Assembly (NCBI RefSeq): GCF_022651205.1
Contig: NZ_JALCQI010000013.1
Location: 1 to 36,398 of the forward strand
Source: Limosilactobacillus sp.
GTDB lineage: Bacteria > Bacillota > Bacilli > Lactobacillales > Lactobacillaceae
Length of the DNA stretch: 36,398 bases
Reading direction: 5' to 3'
The translations under genes were made by a program, and so were the position numbers. How positions within the stretch are numbered: the first letter of the stretch is position 1; each line of letters begins with the position of its first letter. The notes beneath the pieces are model-generated. The model had not been told where the DNA came from, ran no database searches, and saw nothing but the letters and a program-made list of their open reading frames with translations. This document shows, piece after piece, positions 1 through 7,863 of this stretch.

Positions 1-348
1 TCATTAACGGTTCCATCAGATCAATTAAAGCTATTGAAGATGATCTACTTAGATCCATCTTCTAACTACCTTAATGATAAGTCACGGAATTATATCAAAT
101 GGCTAATGAATACCGTTTCTGCTGAGCAAAGCTGGGGTATTTCTGCTGGAAGCAGTAATTATTACCTGAAGAACGGTTGGCGTCCTGCCAGTGATAATGG
201 TTTATGGGAAGTTAATAGTATTGGTTATATTCCAAATGGTAGTAATAGCTATACAATTGCAGTTTATACTCGGAACAACCGTAATTTTAATTGGGGTGTT
301 AGTTATGTTGAGGCCTTGGCTAGAATTACGCGCCAAATTATAGGTTAA
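1..348 (+). CDS. C-terminal part of a secreted serine hydrolase (class A beta-lactamase-like), cut by the window edge
   Basis: The reading frame is open from the first base, so only the last ~115 residues are present. A TTG at 34 is internal and is not a convincing start. The visible part ends a beta-lactamase/DD-peptidase-like fold: a helix (KSRNYIKWLMNTV), a W-G-I-S-A-G strand, KNGW in the place of the family's KTG motif, then V-N-S-I-G-Y-I and Y-T-I-A-V-Y-T strands as in PF13354 (Beta-lactamase2) proteins. The catalytic SxxK would lie upstream of the window. It sits directly upstream of other wall-active secreted genes and has its own terminator. In such islands this domain is usually an extracellular peptidoglycan or ester hydrolase; its substrate is unknown. 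Whether it carries GW repeats upstream cannot be seen. Confidence 0.75.
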   Translation, partial: SLTVPSDQLKLLKMIYLDPSSNYLNDKSRNYIKWLMNTVSAEQSWGISAGSSNYYLKNGWRPASDNGLWEVNSIGYIPNGSNSYTIAVYTRNNRNFNWGVSYVEALARITRQIIG

Positions 349-365
349 GCACTTAAAAACTTGGT

Positions 366-402
366 AAAAAACTAGATTGGAAAATTCCTATCTAGTTTTT
401 TT
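366..402 (+). terminator. Rho-independent terminator
   Basis: The stem AAAAAACTAGAT (366-377) pairs with ATCTAGTTTTTT (390-401). GGAA/TTCC extends it inside the loop, and a T-run follows. It separates the serine hydrolase gene from the broken endolysin-like gene. Confidence 0.85.
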
Positions 403-451
403 GTTTGGTGTTAAGATAAGAGTGTTTATATTTATGGAAGGGTAAGATCTG

Positions 452-2511
452 ATGAAAAATCACTTTAAATTGTATAAAGCTGGCAAACTAGCCAGAATAA
501 CTGGTATTACTTCAATAATGGTCAAAACGCTACCAATTGGCAATATATCAATAATAATTGGTATTACCTAAACCCGCAAAATAGTGCGATGGAGACGGGA
601 CTACAAACGATTAACAATAGTAAATACCTTTTAAATCCACAACACGATGGCACATATGGTGCAATGCAGACTGGTTGGCAATCTGTTAATAATAATTGGT
701 ACTACTTTGCTAATAATGGTGCGGCTATGAACGGCTGGCAATGGTTAGGAAATAATTGGTACTACTTTGATCCGTCCAGTTCAATTATGCAAAGTGGTTT
801 AAAGCAGATTAATAACCATGGTTACTACTTAAATGATCAACATGACGGTACTTATGGCGCAATGAAGAATGGCTGGCAACAAATTAATGGCCGTTGGTAT
901 GGCTTTGGCGGTGCTAATGATGGTGCTGCCTACACTGGTTGGCATCTTATTAATAATAACTGGTACTACTTCAATCAAGATGGAGAAGCACGGACTGGTT
1001 GGCAAACGATCAACGGTCACCGTTATTACTTCGATCCGACTAATGCTTGGGCGCTTAAAAGTTGGCAAGTATTGAATAACAGCTGGTATTACTTTGACAC
1101 TAACAATACCTGGGCTTTAACGGGTTGGCAGTGGTTAGGAAATAATTGGTATTACTTTGCTCCTACAAATAATGCAATGCTTGCTGGTCTTCAGACTATC
1201 AATAACAACTTGTATTACCTTAACGATCAACATGATGGTGCATACGGTGCGATGAAGACTGGTTGGCAATTGGTTAATGGTAGCTGGTACTACTTTAACA
1301 ACAGTGGCTCAGCATTATCTAGTTGGCAAACAATCAATGGTAACCGTTATTACTTTGATCCTACGAATCACCAAATGTTTACAGGTGTTCATTTAATTAA
1401 TGGCGACTACTACTTCTTTAGCCCATCAGGAAGTCAACAAAAGGGATTAGTTTATAATCCTGCTACAGGTTCACTACAATATTACGATCTTGTTACTGGT
1501 GTTCGCCAAAATTCAGCAATTGTGGACGGAAAAACCTTATACTTCAATTCAACTACTGGCGATCTGGATTTGAATAATCTAGCTGATGGCTTAAATAAGC
1601 TGGGAAATAATCATTACTTTAAGAGTAATAATCGTTTGGGAGCAAATACTTGGGAAAAGGTAAACGGTAGTTGGTACTACTTTGGTGATAATGCAGCCGC
1701 AACCACTGGCTGGTATAAGTCACCAGCAGGTTTCTGGTACTACTTTAACCAGGATGGAACTGCCAAAACTGGTTGGCAAAGCATCAATGGTCACTGGTAC
1801 TTGTTTGATGCTAACAATGCAAATTCAGTTCTAGGATGGTACCAATCACCGGCAGGTTTCTGGTATTACTTTGATCCAGAAAATGCATGGGCTCATACTG
1901 GCTGGACATTTGTCGGCCATAATTGGTACTACATGGACCCAACCAATGCTAATATGTGGACTGGTGGACATTGGATTGATGGTCACTGGGTAAACCTGCA
2001 AAGTAATGGTGCCTTTGTTGGCTTTAGTCAACGGGTAATTAATTGGTTCTTGGCCCGTGAAGGCAAGTTAACCTATTCAATGTACGGTTCACGAACTGGG
2101 GCTGATGGAACTGCTGACTGTTCTGGTTCAATGACACAAGCTGTTTGGAGCGCTGGCGGTCATACACCTGCCCATACTTATTCCACTTTAGATTTGGGTA
2201 ATTACTTGCTTCAAAATGGTTACTACCTTGCAGGACGTGGCCGTGGCGTTCAAAATGTTCAATACGGTGATATTGTGATTTGGGGTAACCCAGGTGCTTC
2301 TGCTGGTGGAGCAGGTCATACGGTAGTTATCTCTACTGCAGGCCCAGATCCAATGTGTATCTCAACTTGTGGATACTACTGGAGTTCAAATCCAAATTCT
2401 CGGTACGGTGCTGCTGGTCAAGCTGTTCAAGAATTTAACTATCAATGGTATTGGAACGATGATGATCGGCCATACCAAATGGTTTATCGTCCTAACTTCT
2501 ACTGGGCATAA
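452..2511 (+). pseudogene. GW-repeat Amidase_5 peptidoglycan hydrolase, 5' end broken by a deletion/frameshift
   Basis: An ATG at 452 with a good site (GGAAGGG, 436-442) starts a KxYKxGKxW-type signal peptide, MKNHFKLYKAGK, but this frame stops at 569-571. From about 478 the neighbouring frame is open to 2511 and encodes ~22 GW/YYF repeats, then an Amidase_5 (PF05382) domain resembling the phage lysin Pal: W-x-L-A-R-E-G-K-x-T-Y-S-M, catalytic Cys in ADCSGSM (511, numbered from the ATG at 589) and His in GGAGHTVV (577). The hydrophobic core and cleavage site of the signal are missing. Both KAGK (aaagctggcaaa) and the repeat codons S/G-W-Q-T read through GCTGGCAAAC, which suggests recombination between them. 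The ATG at 589 has no ribosome site and would give a non-secreted protein. Dead or phase-variable gene is the likely reading; a sequencing error cannot explain the missing hydrophobic segment. Confidence 0.8.
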
Positions 2512-2513
2512 TG

Positions 2514-2554
2514 ATAATAAAAGATCTCATCAGTTGATGGGATCTTTTATTATT
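2514..2554 (+). terminator. Rho-independent terminator (symmetrical)
   Basis: ATAATAAAAGATC (2514-2526) pairs with GATCTTTTATTAT (2541-2553), with a further CATCA/TGATG stem inside. It follows the stop codon of the endolysin-like gene by three bases. Confidence 0.9.
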
Positions 2555-2625
2555 AATTGCGGTGTTAATTCTAAAATAGATGTTGTAAAATAATTGTGAT
2601 TAAGCGTAAAAAAGGAGAATCATCA

Positions 2626-4632
2626 ATGACTAACAAGAGTCTTCATTCTCATAAATTGAGAAATACGATTTTAGTTGCCGGTGCTGCTTTAACACTTGGA
2701 TTATTATCATCTAACACTAAAGTAAGTGCTGATAACATTGCTACCGAAAATACAATCTCAAGCTATGCAGTTAAGGCTAGTACTTCTGCTAGTTTAGCCG
2801 CAACTCCAGCAGCTAATAGTTATGCTGCTGCAAGTTCAGCAATTAGTGCTACAAGGACTGCTAGTGCTGCTAGTGCTGCTGCAAGTTCAGCAATTGCTAG
2901 CGAGACTTCTGCAATAAATTCTGAATATGATGCCAAGAGTGCAGCACAAGTTAAGGCTAATTCAGCAGCTGAAAAAGAATTATCTGATGCTAATTCTTCA
3001 GCCTATGCAATTGCTTCTAGTGCTGTAAATACTGATCCAACAAAAATTCCTGGGATCGAATCAGCTGCCCCAGCAGAATATAAAGCATATAGTGATGCTA
3101 CTTCAAGTGCTAATGCCGCATACGCTCAAGCAAGTGATGCAGCCGTTCAAGCTTCAACCGCTGCATCAGCTGCCAAGGTAGCTAGTGCTAATGCTGCTTC
3201 TGACTTAGATGCCGCTAAGAAGGTCGCTGAATCAGCTTCAAGTGATGATAAATCAAATGCTGAAGCCGCAGTTGCGGAAGCAGAAAAGAAGAGTGCTGAA
3301 GCCAAGAGTGCATATGAAAAGGCACAAAAGGAAAACGAAGATGCTCAAAATAAGTTAACAGAAGCTAAGAAAACTCAGGAAAGTGCATTGGCAACTGCCA
3401 AGACCTTGTTTATCGGTTCGCTTGCTCAAAGTGGCTTCCTGAATAAGCTTGAACAAAGTAACCGAGACGCTTTACAAAAATTACAAAAAGAAAATCAAGC
3501 AAAGCTTGCTGCAATTGAAAAAGAAAAAGCGGATGCCCTTGCTTCAATGAAAAATACAATTAATGGTTATTTGAAGGCTCAACTGGCTTACTTGAACACC
3601 AATCCGTTTTTACCAACAGGAACTCCTAATAGTTGGGGGACTAAAGAAGTTAAGCAAGAAGATGGTACTACTGAAACTGTTTGGTACTACTATGGAAAAG
3701 ATGGTAAAGCTCTACAAGGTTGGCAGCAATTAGGTGGCAACTGGTTCTACTTCACACCAAGTGATGGTTCCATGGTTACTGGAATTCAAAAGATTGATGG
3801 GAATATTTATTACCTTAATATTAATCATGATGGTTCTTATGGTGCAATGAAGACCGGCTGGCAAAAGGTTGATGGCAAATGGTATGGCTTTAAAGGCGAT
3901 GGAAGTGCATATCTTGGCTGGCAATTGCTTAATAATCACTGGTATTATTTCGATACTGATGAAGGATATGCCTTAACTAGTTGGCAAAAGATTAACGATC
4001 ATTGGTACTACTTTGATCCAGTTAACGCCTGGGCGCAAACAGGTTGGTTTAAATCTGGAGCTGGTTTCTGGTATTTCTTCGATTACAGTAATGCCTGGGC
4101 CCTTACTGGTTGGCAACGACTTAATAATCGTTGGTACTACTTTGATCCAGTCAATGCTAATGCTCAAACAGGCTGGTTCCAATCACCGGCTGGCTACTGG
4201 TACTTCTTTGATTACAATAATGCCTGGGCATTAACTGGCTGGCAATGGATTAATGGTCACTGGTACTGGTTTGATAACACTAATGCATCTGCATATACTG
4301 GCTGGAAATGGTACCGTGGCTATTGGTACTTCTTTAACCAAGAAAATGCTTGGATGTCAACTGGCTGGACAACTAACCGGGATAACAATGAGTTATACTA
4401 TCTTGACGCGGCAGGACATCCAGTTACTGGTTGGCAGATGAGTCAAGATGGTACTTGGTACTACTTCCAATCAGGTAGTTATGCTGCTGCTACTGATTGG
4501 CAATGGCTAAATGGTCACTGGTACTACTTTAATCCAGGTTATCCAAAGCACGGTGCAATGATGACTGGTTGGCAAAATATCAATGGTAAGAGCTACTACT
4601 TCTACAGCAATGGTTACTGGAGTGGCTACTAA
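2626..4632 (+). CDS. Secreted Ala/Ser-rich coiled-coil protein with C-terminal GW/YYF wall-binding repeats
   Basis: A 668-aa protein. The ATG at 2626 is chosen because GGAG lies eight bases upstream and a classical signal peptide follows (KLRNTILVAGAALTLGLL, cleavage after VSA at residue ~35); an upstream GTG at 2596 lacks both. Residues ~45-310 are almost pure Ala, Ser, Lys, Glu and Asp, with heptad-like EAEKK/AEAKSAYEKAQKE segments, so a long extracellular helical stalk is expected. Residues ~340-668 are about 14 GW-x-x-x-x-x-x-WYYF units of the choline/glucan-binding repeat type (PF01473-like). No catalytic domain is visible and there is no LPXTG. It may be a structural, adhesive or spacer protein held on the wall by its repeats. 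It has its own terminators on both sides. Confidence 0.85.
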   Translation: MTNKSLHSHKLRNTILVAGAALTLGLLSSNTKVSADNIATENTISSYAVKASTSASLAATPAANSYAAASSAISATRTASAASAAASSAIASETSAINSEYDAKSAAQVKANSAAEKELSDANSSAYAIASSAVNTDPTKIPGIESAAPAEYKAYSDATSSANAAYAQASDAAVQASTAASAAKVASANAASDLDAAKKVAESASSDDKSNAEAAVAEAEKKSAEAKSAYEKAQKENEDAQNKLTEAKKTQESALATAKTLFIGSLAQSGFLNKLEQSNRDALQKLQKENQAKLAAIEKEKADALASMKNTINGYLKAQLAYLNTNPFLPTGTPNSWGTKEVKQEDGTTETVWYYYGKDGKALQGWQQLGGNWFYFTPSDGSMVTGIQKIDGNIYYLNINHDGSYGAMKTGWQKVDGKWYGFKGDGSAYLGWQLLNNHWYYFDTDEGYALTSWQKINDHWYYFDPVNAWAQTGWFKSGAGFWYFFDYSNAWALTGWQRLNNRWYYFDPVNANAQTGWFQSPAGYWYFFDYNNAWALTGWQWINGHWYWFDNTNASAYTGWKWYRGYWYFFNQENAWMSTGWTTNRDNNELYYLDAAGHPVTGWQMSQDGTWYYFQSGSYAAATDWQWLNGHWYYFNPGYPKHGAMMTGWQNINGKSYYFYSNGYWSGY

Positions 4633-4661
4633 TAAGTTAAATTAATATTTTATTGATTGAG

Positions 4662-4696
4662 AACGTCTTGACTTAATGAGGGTCAAGACGTTTTTT
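4662..4696 (+). terminator. Rho-independent terminator
   Basis: AACGTCTTGAC (4662-4672) pairs perfectly with GTCAAGACGTT (4682-4692), followed by a T-run. Confidence 0.92.
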
Positions 4697-4840
4697 GTAA
4701 CAAAAAATTTCACTAATATTACAAGACGGCAACATTCGTTAACAAACTGACGACATTCAACTTTTTAAGAAAAATTTATTGTATAGTAGTAACCGTTGAA
4801 ATTATTGATGAACGAATTAAAGGGAGTTGTATTTTAGTTT

Positions 4841-6145
4841 ATGAGTAAGAAACATTACAAGTTATATAAGAGTGGTAAGCAATGGTTAACTATGGGAATC
4901 ACTATTGCTTCATTAGCTTTTGGTATAACAATGGCTACTGACGCTCAAGCTGATGTAGTTGCTCAAGACAATGCAACTTCGACTACTCAAGTTGCTCAAT
5001 CACAACAAACTGTTGAAAGTGCAACTGTGGCAGCTAGTTATGCAAGTACCAATAGTAGTACTGCTAGTGCAAGTAATAATGTCGTTTCAGCACAGCCAGC
5101 AACAACTAACAACTTTTCCACTAATGTTGCTAGTCAAGCTAGTCAAACAACTTCAGTAGCCCAAAATGGGTTAGTTAAAGAAAATGGTAATACTTATTAC
5201 TACAACAATAATGCCAAAGTTACCAATGAATGGGAACAAGTAAATAACAGTTGGTATTACTTTGGCAATGAAGGAAATGCCCAAACTGGTTGGTACCAAT
5301 CACAAGCTGGCTTCTGGTATTACTTCAATAATGAAACTGCTCAAGCAGAAACTGGTTGGCAAAAGATTAATAATAACTGGTATCACTTTGACGAAACCAA
5401 TGCTAATGCAAGTACTGGTTGGTATCAGTCCAATGCCGGTTTCTGGTACTACTTCGATCAATCAAATGCCTGGGCTGAAAAAGGTTGGCAGAAGATTAAC
5501 AATAACTGGTACTACTTCGATGATACCAACGCTAATGCTTTAACTGGTTGGCAAAAGATTAATAACAACTGGTACCACTTTGATGAAAGTAATGCCTGGG
5601 CTAACACCGGCTGGTACAAGTCTAACGCTGGTTTCTGGTACTACTTCGATCCAACTAACGCCTGGGCTTTAACTGGTTGGCAAAAGATTAACAATGTTTG
5701 GTACTACTTCGATACCACCAATGCTAATATGCTTACTGGTACTCAAACGATTGATGGTAAGACATATAATTTTGGATCCAATGGTGCTTGGTTGGATGAT
5801 CATAGTGAAGCCGTAAATAAGGCAATGTCAATGCGTGGTCGTGCTTATGTATGGGGTGGTAATAATCCATCTACTGGTTTTGATTGTTCTGGGTTAGTTC
5901 AATGGGCATATGGCTTAGGCGCTAACTATCGAACAACTTACCAACAACAAGCATTAGGTACTCACCACTATGATGTTGCAAATGCTCCTAAGGGTGCGTT
6001 GCTATTTTATGGTAGTAATAGTGCACCATACCATGTAGCGATTTCTCTTGGTAATGGTGCATATGTCCATGCTCCAGAACCTGGTGACGTAATTAAAGTT
6101 GGTTACACTAAGTACTACTCAGCAAGTTACTACGTTGTGTTGTAA
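4841..6145 (+). CDS. Secreted NlpC/P60 endopeptidase with GW/YYF repeats and KxYKxGKxW signal
   Basis: A 434-aa secreted peptidoglycan endopeptidase, expected to cut stem peptides (gamma-D-Glu to diamino acid in this family). The start MSKKHYKLYKSGKQW matches the KxYKxGKxW signal class (TIGR03715), often linked with accessory Sec export; cleavage is likely after DAQA (37). A Ser/Thr/Gln-rich linker (38-107) and about nine GW repeats (108-312) precede the catalytic domain (320-434), with Cys349 in FDCSGLVQWAYG, His398 in YHVAISLG and His410 in YVHAPEPGD, so all three active-site positions are present. The AAGGGAG site is unusually far (14 bases) from the ATG. The gene is flanked by terminators and is probably monocistronic. 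Confidence 0.92.
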   Translation: MSKKHYKLYKSGKQWLTMGITIASLAFGITMATDAQADVVAQDNATSTTQVAQSQQTVESATVAASYASTNSSTASASNNVVSAQPATTNNFSTNVASQASQTTSVAQNGLVKENGNTYYYNNNAKVTNEWEQVNNSWYYFGNEGNAQTGWYQSQAGFWYYFNNETAQAETGWQKINNNWYHFDETNANASTGWYQSNAGFWYYFDQSNAWAEKGWQKINNNWYYFDDTNANALTGWQKINNNWYHFDESNAWANTGWYKSNAGFWYYFDPTNAWALTGWQKINNVWYYFDTTNANMLTGTQTIDGKTYNFGSNGAWLDDHSEAVNKAMSMRGRAYVWGGNNPSTGFDCSGLVQWAYGLGANYRTTYQQQALGTHHYDVANAPKGALLFYGSNSAPYHVAISLGNGAYVHAPEPGDVIKVGYTKYYSASYYVVL

Positions 6146-6203
6146 TTAGTTTTAGAATATAAGATAATAGATGAAACAATTAATAAAGAAGGAGCATTAT
6201 TAT

Positions 6204-6710
6204 ATGAAAAAACTTATGGCAACTGTTGCTGCCGGTGCATTAATGATTACTTTAGCAGGCTGTGGTAATTCAAGTAGTTCTACTAAAGATAATTCAAGTA
6301 ATGATGCATCCTCAAGTAAGGTTGTAAAAAGTGCAAAAACTTCTGGTAAGACCGCGGCTACTTCTACTAATCAGAGCAAGAAAGCAAGTGAAAAGTCAGT
6401 ATCTAGTTCTGCAGTAACAAGTAGTTCATCCAGTAATGTTACTTCTAGTAGTAAGTCTACTACTGCTACTTCAACATCAGAGCAAAGCACTCGTGAGCAA
6501 ATGACAGCACAAGATGCCAAAAATATTGTTAAAGAACATATCGGTAATCAGTTAAACAATGCTGGTATCTCAGGTAAGCCAGCTACTGGATTACCTTCAA
6601 TTGATGAGGTTGATGGATATACGGCTGTTCAAAATGGAATTAACGATTGGACTGTAAGTGGTAACGGTCATTCATTCCATGTTACGGCTACTTCTGTTAC
6701 TGGAAAATAA
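6204..6710 (+). CDS. Small Ser/Thr-rich lipoprotein of unknown function
   Basis: A 168-aa lipoprotein. The ATG at 6204 follows AAGGAG by nine bases and gives MKKLMATVAAGALMITLAGC, a signal peptide with lipobox LAGC, so the product is anchored to the outer face of the membrane. Residues ~20-108 are a low-complexity Ser/Thr/Lys/Ala tether. The C-terminal ~60 residues (TAQDAKNIVKEHIGNQL...SFHVTATSVTGK) look like one small globular domain with an amphipathic helix followed by beta strands. I do not recognise the domain. Its layout, a disordered tether and a short C-terminal domain, matches the lipoprotein encoded at 13659-14192. Confidence 0.85.
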   Translation: MKKLMATVAAGALMITLAGCGNSSSSTKDNSSNDASSSKVVKSAKTSGKTAATSTNQSKKASEKSVSSSAVTSSSSSNVTSSSKSTTATSTSEQSTREQMTAQDAKNIVKEHIGNQLNNAGISGKPATGLPSIDEVDGYTAVQNGINDWTVSGNGHSFHVTATSVTGK

Positions 6711-6723
6711 TTGAATATAACAT

Positions 6724-6763
6724 AATCCATAGTCTACAGTGACGTAGATTATGGATTTTTTAT
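6724..6763 (+). terminator. Rho-independent terminator
   Basis: AATCCATAGTCTAC (6724-6737) pairs with GTAGATTATGGATT (6744-6757) with one G-T pair, followed by T-rich sequence. Confidence 0.9.
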
Positions 6764-6841
6764 TTTGGACTGAAAGATATTGTGGATAGGCTGAATTGCT
6801 TTATAATTACAGTGTTAAAGATTAGTTTTGGAGGATTTTTA

Positions 6842-7813
6842 ATGAGAAAAATAGGTTTAGTAATTGTTACATCGCTACTTGCGGTAACTTTAGCAGCATG
6901 TGGTAACACACATAATAGTAATTCATCTTCTAGTTCGAACAATACGAAAGTTGCTAAAAAGGCAGCTAATAGTACTACCATGAATACTTCTAATAATTCA
7001 ACGCTCGATCCTAATCAGCTAACGCCAGCTCAAAACGCTGCACTAGTTCTTTATTATACTGGTGAGCATATGCCAGGGTCTGATCAAAATGATTACTCTA
7101 AGGATATGGATGTATCTGGTCAGGGAGCGGTTGTAAAAATTTATAATAAGAATAGCGTTCCTAAGGGAGAGGGACCGCTTTATAAGGATTATCCTGATGG
7201 TGCAGATCTTTTATACTATGTGAAGCTTAATCAAAAGGATAGTGAACATGGAATAGATAGCACTTACTACACAATAGCTGGGAACAAGACTTACATCTCT
7301 GATAGCGATGCGGGAATATCTCCTGATGGGGTAACTAAAGCTGAGATGGTTGCTTATGCTAAGCAGCATCATGCAGTTAAGCGGATTATGAATGTTGCTA
7401 ACAATACTAAGGTTCAAGACATGCGGAATCAATCTGCATCAGCAAATAATTCACATAATTTATCAACTCAGCAACTGGGAACCCTTGTAGCTTTATATCA
7501 AGAACCAGATTGGTTTAAGGACGGAATAAGTGATGGAATGATGTGGTATGGAAGCAACTCGAATGGCTTTAGTTACGTTACCGCTAATGGTGATCCAACT
7601 AGCTGGCTGTATTTTAAACGAAATGGCAACGACGTAACGATTAAATACGTTGATCCTAAAGAGGGTCAATCAGTAGCAGAGGCTTCGACCACAACGAAAC
7701 ACGTTACTGTATCGGGACTGCTTCGAGATTACTATACTAATCAGTCACAGAAAGATGAAGTTAATGGTTATGCTAATAAGCTAAAGCCAGAATCAGATTA
7801 TAACGATAACTAA
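6842..7813 (+). CDS. Lipoprotein with two related C-terminal domains, unknown function
   Basis: A 323-aa lipoprotein. The ATG at 6842 is preceded by GGAGG at seven bases and gives MRKIGLVIVTSLLAVTLAACG with lipobox LAAC. After a short Asn/Ser tether, one segment begins LTPAQNAALVLYYTGEH and a second begins LSTQQLGTLVALYQEPDW. Both continue with alternating hydrophobic strands, and each follows the pattern L-(S/T)-x-x-Q-x-(A/G)-x-L-x-x-L-Y, which suggests an internal duplication. I recognise no enzyme motif. It belongs to the same envelope island as its neighbours and may be a lactobacillus-specific surface family. It converges on the LCP gene across a shared terminator. Confidence 0.85.
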   Translation: MRKIGLVIVTSLLAVTLAACGNTHNSNSSSSSNNTKVAKKAANSTTMNTSNNSTLDPNQLTPAQNAALVLYYTGEHMPGSDQNDYSKDMDVSGQGAVVKIYNKNSVPKGEGPLYKDYPDGADLLYYVKLNQKDSEHGIDSTYYTIAGNKTYISDSDAGISPDGVTKAEMVAYAKQHHAVKRIMNVANNTKVQDMRNQSASANNSHNLSTQQLGTLVALYQEPDWFKDGISDGMMWYGSNSNGFSYVTANGDPTSWLYFKRNGNDVTIKYVDPKEGQSVAEASTTTKHVTVSGLLRDYYTNQSQKDEVNGYANKLKPESDYNDN

Positions 7814-7814
7814 T

Positions 7815-7862
7815 AAAAAAATATCATTCAGAATTATCTAAAATTCCGAATGATATTTTTTT
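7815..7862. terminator. Bidirectional terminator between convergent genes
   Basis: AAAAAAATATCATTC (7815-7829) pairs with GAATGATATTTTTTT (7848-7862), with an inner GAATT/AATTC stem. A-run and T-run on either side allow use in both directions. Confidence 0.9.
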
Positions 7863-7863
7863 A

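Noticed and set aside
452-600. Programmed ribosomal frameshift joining the signal start to the repeat frame
   Set aside because: No slippery heptamer or downstream structure is evident, and the fused product would still lack the hydrophobic part of the signal.
829-1068. Open frames on the opposite strand of the repeat genes (also 3730-3939, 3973-4182, 11031-11330)
   Set aside because: They mirror the biased codons of GW/YYF repeats, recur at each array and lack ribosome sites.
2026-2511. Amidase_5 domain like a phage endolysin, as a sign of prophage
   Set aside because: There are no holin, structural, integrase or attachment sequences nearby; the domain sits on the same repeats as its non-phage neighbours.
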